Shown: piece after piece, positions 10,201 through 18,341 of the stretch | How the letters are laid out: every line of letters begins with the position of its first letter | How positions within the stretch are numbered: the stretch's first letter is position 1 | Assembly: GCA_947466075.1 (NCBI GenBank) | Contig: CANIBP010000040.1 | Coordinates: 1-60,122, forward strand | Source: Verrucomicrobiaceae bacterium | GTDB taxonomy: Bacteria > Verrucomicrobiota > Verrucomicrobiia > Verrucomicrobiales > Verrucomicrobiaceae | DNA: 60,122 bases | Direction of reading: 5' to 3' | Translations under genes and position numbers: made by a program | The notes under the pieces: model-generated | Told to the model about the DNA's origin: nothing | The model's input: only the letters and a program-made list of their open reading frames with translations | Database searches by the model: none

Positions 10201-12361
10201 TGTCCAGCTTCGCGCCCTGGCTGATCCAGGCCTTGAGCGTTTCATAGTAAAGCTCTCCCGGCACGCTGAGCTGGCCGCCTTCATGCGGCACGCTACCACT
10301 TGCTTTCAGCAGCATCAGCGAATGCTCGGGCGATGCGACATTCGCGCGACGGCTGGCAAGTTCATCGGCAAAGGCAAGCACGTCATAAACGGGATCGTAG
10401 CCACGCAGCGAGAGCTTGAAGCCTGCCTTGCCATCCTTCGCGCCGTGGCAGGTGCCGGCATTGCAACCGAGCTTGGACATGATGGGCATCACATCACGCA
10501 CGTAGTCGGGTTTCAGTGCGGCATTCATGCCTGCGACGGTGACTGGCACCGTGGCGGATTTACCAAGGAAGGCGATCTTCACGCTGGTGGCACCGTCTTT
10601 GTCAGGGCGCACGAGTCCGCGCGTGCTGATGTCGATCACGCCTTCATTCGCAGCGGTGATTTTGGCCATGCGGGTGATGTCAGCGCGTGTGCCATCGCTC
10701 ATGCGTGCGGTGACGAGAAGCTGCGCGTATTCAGCCGGCTTGCCGATCTTGATGGTGGTCGGTTCGACATCAATGGAGGCCACCGTGGGGCCAGCGTGCA
10801 GTGTTTCGACCTTGTCGTCCTTTTTCACTTCCACACGAACCGCGTCGTCAGCCAGCACATCACTCGCGGCGAGGATTTTTTCCTTCACCAACGGCACTGA
10901 AACGAATTCTTTGGCGATCTTGCCCGTAGCGGCATCAATGAGGCGGATTTGACCATCCTGACCTGCTGCGGCGACCGTTTTGCCATCGGGGCTGAAGGTC
11001 ACGCTGAAGATGCCGCAAGGGATCGCGGTGGTGCTGAGCTGCTGCACGCCTTTGGTCACCCAATCATCGAGTTCCTTGCCTTTGCCGCTCACGGTTTCGA
11101 CGAGCTTCTTCACCTCGGGCGGCATCGTGCTGTCGTAATCGCTGCTATAAATGTTCACCGTGCCTGCTCCTTCAAAGGAGGCACCTGCGGCGATGCGCTT
11201 GCCATCTGGTGCGAAATCCACACCAAAGATGCGGCCCTGCATGACGGGGAATTTGCGAATGAGGTTCGCGTTGTCACCGATGACGCGCTTCGTGATGCGC
11301 TCCATGCGGTAGATCGCCGGAATGCCATCCGTGCCGCCGATGAGGATCTCATCGCGCAAAGGATGCCGCGCCAGCACCTGCACACCGCCTTTGAGCGCAC
11401 CGGGCGTGATGGACGTGACGTTATCGACGAAGCGCATCGTGGCGACCTCCGTGAGCTTCACGCTCATGTCGCGGCCGCAAGAGACGACATGCTTGCCATC
11501 CACGCCCCACACCGTGTCGAGCACCCAGTCGCTATGGCCGCCCATGAAGAGCGTTTCTTTGCCTGTAGCTGCTTCAATCGCGCGCACCGCATTGTCACCG
11601 CAACCAAACGCGAGGAATTTGCCATCTGGCGACCAGCTCGCGCCATACAGCGTATCAAAGGTCAGCGACTTCGAGAGTTCGAGCTTCTTCGCCGCCACGT
11701 CCCAGATCTGGATTTCACCCATGCGCGCCGGACTGCCTCCCGTAACCGCAATTTTCTTCCCATCCGGCGACCACGCGAGCTTCTGAATGCGTTCCGCGAG
11801 TCCCACCAAGCGAGTGACGATGCCGCTGCCATCCGCCTTGTGCACCAACACCTCATGATAACCCGCCACCGCGATCTGCGTGCCATCGGGCGAGTATTCC
11901 AACGACGTCACCGCCGGAGCCGTCACATAAACCGGCGGATGTGCCATGTCATACTGCGCCTTCGCTGATGCGGGCGTGTCATCCTTCGCGCCTTCGCTGA
12001 TCCAGCGCTCGATCAGCGCAATCTGCGTGGCATGCAGTGGGTCCGCCTTCTGCGGCATCTCCACTTTGCCCTTTTCGTCCGGTTTGATCAGCTTCAGCAG
12101 ATTCGACTCCGCCACCTTGCCCGCCACGATCGCATGCCCTTCCTCACCGCCTTTGAGCAGCGCCGCGAAGTCCGTCATGATGTAGTCACCCTTCTTTTTC
12201 GCCGGCTGATGGCAGCCATTGCACTGCGCCTGAAAAATCGGCCGAATGTGCTTATAAAACGACACCGGCTTATTCGGATCAATACCCTCCTCCTTCTTCG
12301 GCGGCGCAGCATGCACAGCAGCAGAAAGGAATAAGGCAGGAAGGAGGAAACGTGTCTTCAT
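7265..12361 (-). CDS. Giant PVC cytochrome c/WD40/DUF1549/DUF1553 protein
   Basis: Exported protein of 1698 residues from the Met at 12361, chosen because it opens directly into a signal peptide (MKTRFLLPALFLSAAVHA); a frame extends 16 codons upstream. Domains in order: planctomycete cytochrome c (CNGCH near residue 47), a WD40-like propeller (about 150-480), a second cytochrome-like motif (CNAGTCHG near 635), DUF1549 (about 825-1060, with CNKCHDHPF near 985) and DUF1553 (from about 1090). The DUF1553 domain is interrupted by a coiled coil (about 1300-1365) and a beta-rich segment before the usual end AWALINSPAFLFNH. Such proteins are abundant in Planctomycetes and Verrucomicrobia and are thought to act in periplasmic redox or polymer metabolism. 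The customary DUF1501 partner gene is absent here. Confidence 0.92.
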   Translation of the reverse strand: MKTRFLLPALFLSAAVHAAPPKKEEGIDPNKPVSFYKHIRPIFQAQCNGCHQPAKKKGDYIMTDFAALLKGGEEGHAIVAGKVAESNLLKLIKPDEKGKVEMPQKADPLHATQIALIERWISEGAKDDTPASAKAQYDMAHPPVYVTAPAVTSLEYSPDGTQIAVAGYHEVLVHKADGSGIVTRLVGLAERIQKLAWSPDGKKIAVTGGSPARMGEIQIWDVAAKKLELSKSLTFDTLYGASWSPDGKFLAFGCGDNAVRAIEAATGKETLFMGGHSDWVLDTVWGVDGKHVVSCGRDMSVKLTEVATMRFVDNVTSITPGALKGGVQVLARHPLRDEILIGGTDGIPAIYRMERITKRVIGDNANLIRKFPVMQGRIFGVDFAPDGKRIAAGASFEGAGTVNIYSSDYDSTMPPEVKKLVETVSGKGKELDDWVTKGVQQLSTTAIPCGIFSVTFSPDGKTVAAAGQDGQIRLIDAATGKIAKEFVSVPLVKEKILAASDVLADDAVRVEVKKDDKVETLHAGPTVASIDVEPTTIKIGKPAEYAQLLVTARMSDGTRADITRMAKITAANEGVIDISTRGLVRPDKDGATSVKIAFLGKSATVPVTVAGMNAALKPDYVRDVMPIMSKLGCNAGTCHGAKDGKAGFKLSLRGYDPVYDVLAFADELASRRANVASPEHSLMLLKASGSVPHEGGQLSVPGELYYETLKAWISQGAKLDMKTPRVTSIELSPKNPVIEKVGERQQLRVIARYADGYVRDVTAEAFLDSGNGDVIEADKKGLMTSLRRGEAPILARFEGSYAATTITVMGDRSGFAWKEPEKWNKIDELVSQKWQRMKIEPSGVCSDEDFLRRIHLDLTGLPPKPEEVIAFIADKRDLRTKRSEIIDKLIGNPDFVEHWANKWADMLQVNSKFLGGEGATGLRAWIKQQVADNTPYDRFAYRIITATGSNKDNPAASYFKTVRSPEELSENTTHLFLATRFNCNKCHDHPFEKWTMDQYYETASYFAQVDLKSDPQAKGATIGGTAVEGAKPLYEIISDKKEGDVTHLRTNKTVAPRVPFETELVSKTATTRREQFATWMTSADNDYFAMSYANRVWGYLTGTGVIEPLDDIRAGNPPSNPELLQYLSNEFIQSGFNVRHLMKIIANSRTYNLALSTNKWNEDDKINYSHAKARRLPAEVLFDSVFAVTGSMPNIPGVPKGTRAAALADAQIKLQDGFLTNFGRPARESVCECERNNDVNLGPVMALMSGPTVGDAISDAGNALAKLTAEIKDDRQLVDAIFVRVINRHATDKEIDAAIANSAGLDAENKQLAAVWQAKEAEQKPAIEKAEAARLAGIDAAKKELEGYQVKMAPEVAKKEAARKTAITKAEAAVKTVYDTAAAQQPTWEGYVDLTTEWQPLDIKVQRAGGVEKLEVLPDGSLFATAMPEGRETTGNYQLIGKSTLNNITAIKLEMLPDDRLPSNGPGLAPDGNFVLGEFSVRTDPIDAKRSKRGGEEQTLKNPKADFQQTSFDVASTLKKGNRDKGWAVSPQGGFRHEATYEFDKPITQEGGTQFTIQMTSNFQNGKYNPGRFRLWVTSSPIVRFGTAQAVAEALKAPKRTAAQTAALTQHFLNQFKDYQAQKKLLAAAKKPLPVDPQLIALETKHTDSQKPIVLDPKLIQLRRDSALSQTQLGNKRLTAAQDLAWALINSPAFLFNH

Positions 12362-12506
12362 GAGCATAACAAGGGTTTGAGGGGCCAAAAAAACGCCCTG
12401 AGAAGCCAAATCCTTGCGTTAGGAGGTTGTGAGGGCGGAATCGTCCATGCGGGGAGCGGAAATGAACGCCGGTTGACCTGAAGGCTGCCAGCGCGGACGA
12501 TGCTAC

Positions 12507-13322
12507 ATGGCTTCTCCCACTGACCGCACGCACACGATTGCTGTTTTCTGCGACTTTGAAAACCTGGCCATTGGGGTACGGGATGCGAAGTATGATAAGT
12601 TCGATATGAACAAGGTGTTGGATCGGCTGCTGCTGAAGGGCAGCATCGTGGTGAAGAAGGCCTACTGCGACTGGGACCGCTACAAGAGTTTCAAGGCGAC
12701 GATGCACGAGTCGGCGTTCGAGATGATCGATATTCCTCATGTGAGCCAGAGTGGGAAGAACTCGGCAGACATTCGCATGGTCGTGGATGCGCTTGATCTT
12801 TGTTACATGAAGTCACATGTGGACACCTTTGCCATCGTGAGTGGCGATTCGGATTTCTCGCCGTTGGTAAGCAAGCTGCGTGAGAATAACAAGACCGTCA
12901 TTGGCGTGGGCGTGAAACAGTCCTCCAGCGGGTTGTTCATCGACAACTGCGACGAATTCATCTTCTACGACGACCTTGTCCGTGAGGAGGAGAAGACGAA
13001 AACGCGCCTTGCACGCACGAAACCCGCACCCACCGCAGCTAGGGCGGCATCGCCGGAGAAAAAGAGCGGCGGTGATCCTGAAAAGGCGATCCAGCTTGTG
13101 GCGGAAACGGTCGAAGCGATGCTAGGACGCAGCGGCAGCGACACGGTGTGGGCCGGGCCGGTGAAGCAGGCCATCCGCCGCCGCCAGCCGCAGTTTGACG
13201 AGCGTTTCTACGGTTTCAGCACTTTCAGCGCGTTGCTGGAGGCCATGGCGACACGCGGCCTCATGAAGCTGGAGAAAAATGAGAACGGGTATCGCATCAA
13301 GGCGGCCTCGTCGGAGGAGTAG
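12507..13322 (+). CDS. NYN-domain nuclease with C-terminal LOTUS/OST-HTH domain
   Basis: A 271-residue protein. Residues 10-155 form a NYN (PIN-like, LabA/DUF88) domain with the acidic residues expected for a metal-dependent RNase: FCDFEN at the first strand, NSADIRMVVDA in the middle, and VSGDSDFSPLV at the end. A charged linker with KTKTRLAR and PEKKSGGDPEKA follows. Residues 190-265 fit an OST-HTH/LOTUS fold (VKQAIRRRQPQFDERFYGFSTF, ending YRIKAA), a domain that in eukaryotes binds RNA or Vasa. It is monocistronic and divergent from the giant cytochrome gene. Its targets are unknown. Confidence 0.85.
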   Translation: MASPTDRTHTIAVFCDFENLAIGVRDAKYDKFDMNKVLDRLLLKGSIVVKKAYCDWDRYKSFKATMHESAFEMIDIPHVSQSGKNSADIRMVVDALDLCYMKSHVDTFAIVSGDSDFSPLVSKLRENNKTVIGVGVKQSSSGLFIDNCDEFIFYDDLVREEEKTKTRLARTKPAPTAARAASPEKKSGGDPEKAIQLVAETVEAMLGRSGSDTVWAGPVKQAIRRRQPQFDERFYGFSTFSALLEAMATRGLMKLEKNENGYRIKAASSEE

Positions 13323-13400
13323 TACGATGGGCACTCCTGCCCGTCGGCTATGTGTGATTGCGTCGCCCTTGGATCGACGGACAGGAGTGTCCATCGTACT
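13321..13400. terminator. Long imperfect hairpin between convergent genes
   Basis: Arms of 26 bases at 13321-13346 and 13375-13400 pair with only two mismatches, and both become G-U pairs in one RNA strand. The loop is 28 bases. A T-run follows on the plus strand, so it can serve as terminator of the NYN gene; the stem starts inside that gene's stop codon. The size and the compensating differences also suit a dispersed palindromic (REP/MITE-like) element. Confidence 0.6.
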
Positions 13401-13402
13401 TT

Positions 13403-14626
13403 TTACTGAGCGCTGCACTCGAAGGCGGCGGATTTGTTTTCGATGAAGGCGAGCGCCTCACCGGCGAGGTAGAGTGAACCGGCGATCAACGTGGGTCTTG
13501 GGTATCGCACTGCTTCCAGTGCATCGACGATCCTTGCATGTGTGGTCACAGGAAGTGTTTCGAGGCCGAGACTATTCCAGATTTCTCGTAGCGTGTCCGC
13601 TGGCAAGGCACGCGGTGAGTCGAAGCCGGTGAAATGCCAGCATGCGGCGATGGGCGCTAGCTCACGTAGCACGGCGGCGGTGTCTTTGCCAGAGACAGCG
13701 CCGAAGATGATCTCAGCCTTCTTATCGGGAAATTGCTCGCGCCAGGTTTGAGCGAGAACGCGGGCAGCGTCGAGATTGTGGGCACCGTCGATAATGATGG
13801 GGCCGATTTTTTGAAAGCGTGCGGGCCAATACACATCGATAAGACCGCGTGCAATGACGTTTTCATTGAGGGCAAAACCTGCGGCACGCAGCGCAGCGAT
13901 GGCCATGGCAGCATTCCAGCGTTGATGCGAGCCGGGTAGGCCGGTTTCACCTTCCCATGGCGTTTCGATGATCGTCAGAGGTGCTTTGCGTTCAGATGCA
14001 GTTTGCTGGATGACTTCGAGCGCTTCAGCTTCCTGCCACATTGTGATGACAGGCACGCCGGGCTTGATGATACCGGCCTTTTCAGCGGCGATCTTAGCCA
14101 GTGTGTCACCGAGCATGTCCATGTGATCCCAACCGATGGGGGTGATGACGCAAGCGGCGGGCGTGATCGCATTCGTGGCGTCAAGTCTGCCTCCGAGGCC
14201 GGTTTCGAGCACGACCCACGGATTGCCTCGCTGTGCGAACCATTCGAGCGCGAGAACGAGCGTGAGTTCGAAAAAGGTGGGATGCGGATTCCAGTCGGAG
14301 ACCCGTTCGCGCAAGCGGGTAATGCCTGCGGCGATTTCAGTGGGCGTGATCATGCGCTCGGCGTCACGAATGCGCTCACCGAAGTGAATGAGATGCGGGG
14401 AGGTGAAAAGGCCAGAATTGATGCCTGCGGTCTTCAAGATCGAATGCACGAAGGCGCAGGTGGAACCCTTGCCGTTGGTGCCGGCGACGTGGATGAATTT
14501 TTGGCCTGCGGCAGGGAGATTTAGTTCACCGAACAGCCGCTGCACATTGTCCAGCCCCAGCTTGATGCCGAAAAGCTGCGTGCTGTAGAGCCAGTCGATT
14601 TCTTGTTGCGCCGTGTCGTTGATCAT
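13403..14626 (-). CDS. folC: Folylpolyglutamate/dihydrofolate synthase
   Basis: Cytoplasmic ATP-dependent ligase that adds glutamate to folates, and possibly to dihydropteroate. From the Met at 14626 the protein has 407 residues, normal for the family. The P-loop HVAGTNGKGS is followed by TSPHLIHFGERI, and the ligase signature region with GLGGRLDATNAI and IGWDHMDMLG is intact; DGAHNLDA opens the C-terminal domain. The start was chosen because its ATGA overlaps the stop of the upstream PEP-CTERM gene; a 13-codon longer frame begins in that gene. It converges on the NYN gene across the hairpin. Confidence 0.92.
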   Translation of the reverse strand: MINDTAQQEIDWLYSTQLFGIKLGLDNVQRLFGELNLPAAGQKFIHVAGTNGKGSTCAFVHSILKTAGINSGLFTSPHLIHFGERIRDAERMITPTEIAAGITRLRERVSDWNPHPTFFELTLVLALEWFAQRGNPWVVLETGLGGRLDATNAITPAACVITPIGWDHMDMLGDTLAKIAAEKAGIIKPGVPVITMWQEAEALEVIQQTASERKAPLTIIETPWEGETGLPGSHQRWNAAMAIAALRAAGFALNENVIARGLIDVYWPARFQKIGPIIIDGAHNLDAARVLAQTWREQFPDKKAEIIFGAVSGKDTAAVLRELAPIAACWHFTGFDSPRALPADTLREIWNSLGLETLPVTTHARIVDALEAVRYPRPTLIAGSLYLAGEALAFIENKSAAFECSAQ

Positions 14627-15501
14627 TCCCGTGGTGCACGGTGCCTGCGTCGCAGCAGGGCGCAAGCACCGAGGAGGAGAAGCATCGTTCGCGAAGGCTC
14701 GGGCACGACGATCACGCTGAAATCGACGCCATTAAGCGCCATCTGGTCGAGGTAGAAGGGGATGAAGTTGTCGATGGAGTAAGGTGTGGAGCCGATGGTG
14801 GCGATGACACTGTGCGTGCCCAGCATGGCGAGGCTTCCATTCCAAGGCACAAACGTGGGGCTGCTAGAGTCGCCGCCCTCAAACATTGAATCGCCAGATA
14901 GGTTGCTGTTGTAGCTGTAGCCGATGCCGAAACTGTCATCCACAGTGCCGCCATTGGGGAAGTTGAAGGAGCCATAGGCGTCCACCAAATTCATACCGAG
15001 ACGCGGGCCATTGGAGCCGTGTCCATAGTTCAGAACCTGGAGGCCGAGGTAAGGCTGGATCGTGGGAGCGTACAGGACTGGGTAGGCGGCGATGCCATCG
15101 GCGGGAGTGAGCGCAGCGGAGAGCTTGCCGATAGCGAAGTCGCTCACTTGGCCGTTGAAGGTGAAATTGTAGCTAGTACTGCTCACATCGCGGCTGATGA
15201 CAGAGCCAAGTGCCGGGCTGAAAAAGTTCATCGACGAGCTAGGGCCGTAGTGATTCGAATACACGAAGTACTGATTACTGATCATCGTGAAACTCTGCGT
15301 GGTGTTGGCGGGGTTCCAACCGACTCCAGAGAGGTCATAGCCGTTGCCAAGAAACGAAACGGAGGTGTTTGCCGCCGGAGAGGAAGGGTAGCCGGAGGCG
15401 AAGCGGTCGTTCGTGGCGGGGTCATAGCCGACAATCGTCAAGCCGTTGGCCGTGGAGACGGTCAACAGTGCTAGCAAGGTGATGGCCTGACGTAGATTCA
15501 C
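14623..15501 (-). CDS. PEP-CTERM protein with divergent trypsin-like fold
   Basis: Exported protein of about 292 residues from a GTG at 15501 (VNLRQAITLLALLTVSTANG reads as a signal peptide); an ATG at 15552 is the alternative. The C-terminus VPEPSRTMLLLLGACALLRRR is a PEP-CTERM sorting signal: PEP motif, membrane helix, arginine cluster. The middle resembles a chymotrypsin-fold peptidase: a His in YSNHYGPSS, an Asp in SDFAIGKLSA, and a Ser in EGGDSSSPTF, which corresponds to GDSGGP with the second Gly changed. I infer a surface-anchored serine protease or an inactive homologue. The stop overlaps the folC start by four bases. Confidence 0.75.
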   Translation of the reverse strand: MNLRQAITLLALLTVSTANGLTIVGYDPATNDRFASGYPSSPAANTSVSFLGNGYDLSGVGWNPANTTQSFTMISNQYFVYSNHYGPSSSMNFFSPALGSVISRDVSSTSYNFTFNGQVSDFAIGKLSAALTPADGIAAYPVLYAPTIQPYLGLQVLNYGHGSNGPRLGMNLVDAYGSFNFPNGGTVDDSFGIGYSYNSNLSGDSMFEGGDSSSPTFVPWNGSLAMLGTHSVIATIGSTPYSIDNFIPFYLDQMALNGVDFSVIVVPEPSRTMLLLLGACALLRRRHRAPRE

Positions 15502-15601
15502 GTCTTGAAGATGCCTTGGGCCGTGATGTTTGCCAAGAAACAAGATCAACACATTGGATTCCCGGTTTCACATGCAACAGTCACCGCTATCGTGCGCCCG
15601 C

Positions 15602-17137
15602 ATGTCTTTGACTCCCCCTTCTGACTCCTCGACCTGGCTTAAACGCTTCTGGTGGCTGCTGGCCGCTGTTTTCATCGTGCGCGTGGGCGTGATGCTGCTT
15701 TTTGTGAGCGGGGCTGACTTGGCTGGGGACGAGGCCTACTATTGGGACTGGGGCCGTAGGCCGGACTGGTGTTACTTCAGCAAGCCGCCGATGATTGGAT
15801 GGATGATGGGTGTCATTGGTTGGATCACTGGCAATGCGGAATGGGGCATTCGTTTTGCTGCCTTACTGCTCGGGACGGCGACGCTGGTGGTGATCCATCG
15901 CATAGCGCTCGTGTTGTTTGACGCACGTACCGCTTTTCTAACCGCAGTGCTGGTGCTGCTGACGATTGCAAACGCGGGACTAAACCTGTTGCTGACGATT
16001 GATGCGCCATTGCTGCTAAGCTGGACGTTGGGGTTGCTGCTGTTCTGGTTTGCGGTAGAAAAACCGACATGCAACTCCCGCTGGCTTGCGCTGGCTCTGG
16101 TCATTGGCGTTGGCACGCTGAGCAAGCAGATGATGCTGGCCTTTCCAGCGCTCATGCTGTTGTTCGCAGCCGTTTCGAGTCAGGATCGTGCGTTGCTGCG
16201 CAATCCAAGGATGTGGCTCGCGATCGTTGTTGGCATGGCCTTCATCATTCCGGTGCTGCAATGGAATCAGGCGCATGCGTGGATCACGCTGGAGCATACG
16301 AAACATCATTTTGACACGAAGAGCCTCGATTTCGGCGGCTGGATCGGCCGCACGCTGGAAAACGTCGGACTGCAGGCGCTGATCTACACGCCGGTAACAT
16401 TCGTGGCGCTCGTCGCGGCAATGTGCGTGGCCATCAAGCAACGCGCCAAGTTGACACGACCCGCTTTATTTTTGCTGCTGGCCTGTGCGCCTGCTCTCGC
16501 ATGTTTTACTGTGCTGGCGTTGCGCCAGCGGATCAATCCAAACTGGCCGGCTGCCTTCTTTGTGCCCGCGTTTGTGCTGACTGCAGCGTGGATGCGGGGA
16601 TTGTTACCCACGGTGGCGCACTCAAACTGGCAACGGTGGTCGTTGCGTGTGGGTGGAGTCTTGGTGGTGATCGTCCATCTCGCGCTGGTCATCATCTTTA
16701 GCACGAATCTGAAAGGCATCGACAAATTGGCAAACATCCGCGGTTGGAATGAAGCGGGCATCGAAGCGCAGATGTTTCTCGATCAAGTCCCGCAACCAAA
16801 CAAGACCTTCGTTATGGCACTCGGGCATCGCTATCACGCGGCACAGATGGCGTTCTACATGCCATCGCATCCACGATTGTATCGATGGGAGTCAAGCGCG
16901 ACGGTGCAATCGCAGTATGAAATCTGGCCGGGGCCTGAAGAAAAACTCGGCTTTGATGCACTGATCATTGATCCGAATCCGGGTCAGGGACTTCTGCAAA
17001 ATGGGGTGTTCACTGAGGCTTTCGAAAAGCTCGAGCACCGTGGCAACATTCGTATCCCACTGGGACAAGAGACACGTGAATTCAGTGTGTATCTGGGGCG
17101 AAATTTAAAATCATGGAAGGCGGTGAAAGCGAAATGA
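15602..17137 (+). CDS. GT39-family membrane glycosyltransferase (ArnT/PMT-like)
   Basis: Integral membrane protein of about 511 residues with roughly ten to twelve helices. The first periplasmic loop carries GADLAGDEAYYWDW, the acidic motif of GT39/ArnT-type enzymes, followed by CYFSKPPMIGW. These enzymes transfer sugars from polyprenyl-phosphate carriers to lipid A, other glycolipids or proteins on the outer face of the inner membrane. Met at 15602 is chosen; upstream ATGs at 15530 and 15572 would add residues without family character. It overlaps the next gene, a PAP2 phosphatase, by four bases. The acceptor is unknown. Confidence 0.85.
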   Translation: MSLTPPSDSSTWLKRFWWLLAAVFIVRVGVMLLFVSGADLAGDEAYYWDWGRRPDWCYFSKPPMIGWMMGVIGWITGNAEWGIRFAALLLGTATLVVIHRIALVLFDARTAFLTAVLVLLTIANAGLNLLLTIDAPLLLSWTLGLLLFWFAVEKPTCNSRWLALALVIGVGTLSKQMMLAFPALMLLFAAVSSQDRALLRNPRMWLAIVVGMAFIIPVLQWNQAHAWITLEHTKHHFDTKSLDFGGWIGRTLENVGLQALIYTPVTFVALVAAMCVAIKQRAKLTRPALFLLLACAPALACFTVLALRQRINPNWPAAFFVPAFVLTAAWMRGLLPTVAHSNWQRWSLRVGGVLVVIVHLALVIIFSTNLKGIDKLANIRGWNEAGIEAQMFLDQVPQPNKTFVMALGHRYHAAQMAFYMPSHPRLYRWESSATVQSQYEIWPGPEEKLGFDALIIDPNPGQGLLQNGVFTEAFEKLEHRGNIRIPLGQETREFSVYLGRNLKSWKAVKAK

Positions 17138-17754
17138 ACGCTTGGGATCTTAGCCTGCTGCATCAGATCAACATTGCATGGTCGCACCCGTTGCTGGACT
17201 GGCTTATGCCCGCGCTCTCCGCCATCGAGGCCTGGTTGCCACTCATCATTGCAGTGGTGCTGCTCGTCGTTTGGCGTGGTGGCAAGCAAGGGCGTGTGAT
17301 GCTGATCTGCCTTGCCATCGCGCTCGGCATTGGTGACGGCGTCGTTTCCAACACCTTGAAGAAATCCATAGGCCGTGTGCGGCCTCGCGATGCGCTGGCA
17401 GACGTGGTCGTGCGCGATCTCGGCACCGCTTCGCCCGCGCTCATGCGCTTGTTCGAGAAACCGGTGGTCAAAGCCAGCGAACCAAGAGGCGAAACACGCG
17501 GCAAGTCCTTTCCCTCCAGCCACACTATAAATATGTTCGCCGCCGCGACGGTCATCGCGTGCTTCTATCGTCGTGCCGGACTCGCCATGTATCTGCTGGC
17601 TGCTGCGGTAGCGTATTCACGTATCTACTGCGGTGCGCATTGGCCCAGCGACATTCCGCCGTCGATGGCTTTGGGTGTTTTGACAGGGTTGGGAGTTGTG
17701 GGAGTGGCGAAGCACTTCACAACGGCCAGTCGATCTCCGTCTCTCCGTGCATGA
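17134..17754 (+). CDS. PAP2-family membrane phosphatase
   Basis: A 206-residue membrane protein from the ATG at 17134 that overlaps the glycosyltransferase stop. The three phosphatase motifs are present: KKSIGRVRPRD, FPSSHT, and SRIYCGAHWPSD. Such enzymes dephosphorylate undecaprenyl pyrophosphate or lipid A phosphates in the periplasm. Coupling to a GT39 enzyme suggests it recycles the polyprenyl carrier or prepares the acceptor; this is inference. Its last 38 bases overlap the 3' end of bioD on the other strand. A start at 17113 is also possible. Confidence 0.88.
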   Translation: MNAWDLSLLHQINIAWSHPLLDWLMPALSAIEAWLPLIIAVVLLVVWRGGKQGRVMLICLAIALGIGDGVVSNTLKKSIGRVRPRDALADVVVRDLGTASPALMRLFEKPVVKASEPRGETRGKSFPSSHTINMFAAATVIACFYRRAGLAMYLLAAAVAYSRIYCGAHWPSDIPPSMALGVLTGLGVVGVAKHFTTASRSPSLRA

Positions 17755-18340
17755 TTTCGGCGAGGACGGGTACGTCCAGGAAATGCTCCAAGACCATGCG
17801 ATTCGAGATGCTGGCGGCGTCACGTTCGTCGCGGACGTAGTTGAGAATGATGCCGGCGCAGGTGAGGCCGCGGGCTTGAATGTTGCGCACCGTGAGGATC
17901 GTGTGGTTAAGGCAGCCAAGCTTGTTGTTTACGACGACGATGACGGGCAGCGCGAGGCGCTGCGCAAAGTCGGCTAGAGTGGAAAACTCATTGAGTGGAA
18001 CTTCCCAGCCGCCAGCGCCTTCGACGAGCACGTGGTCGTGCTTTTGCGCCAGCTCATGAAACTTGGCGATGACGTCGTTTAGTTCGAAACGACGGTTTTC
18101 CATCAAGGCGGCAGCGTAAGGCGCGGCGGGCACCTTGAACCATACCGGATTGACCTCCTCGACGGTCAACCCTTCGCTGCTTGCGTTAGTGAGATGAATC
18201 GCGTCGTCACGTTGGCCGCAGACGAAAGGCTTGAAGCCAGCGACACTTTTGCCATTGCGTTTCAAGGCTTCCAACAACAAGCAAGTGACGTAGGTCTTGC
18301 CTGCGTCGGTGTCGGTGCCGGTGATGAAGTAATGGTTCAC
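17717..18340 (-). CDS. bioD: Dethiobiotin synthetase
   Basis: ATP-dependent carboxylation of 7,8-diaminopelargonate to dethiobiotin, the penultimate step of biotin synthesis. The protein has 207 residues from a GTG at 18340. The P-loop TGTDTDAGKT begins within the first ten residues as in all BioD proteins, which decides this start over the longer ATG frame at 18397. Other motifs: GFKPFVCG, VEGAGGWEVPL and NNKLGCLNHT. The GTG sits one base after the stop of a 56-residue gene, so it is the last gene of the cdaA operon. No other bio genes are near. Confidence 0.92.
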   Translation of the reverse strand: MNHYFITGTDTDAGKTYVTCLLLEALKRNGKSVAGFKPFVCGQRDDAIHLTNASSEGLTVEEVNPVWFKVPAAPYAAALMENRRFELNDVIAKFHELAQKHDHVLVEGAGGWEVPLNEFSTLADFAQRLALPVIVVVNNKLGCLNHTILTVRNIQARGLTCAGIILNYVRDERDAASISNRMVLEHFLDVPVLAEIMHGETEIDWPL

Positions 18341-18341
18341 G

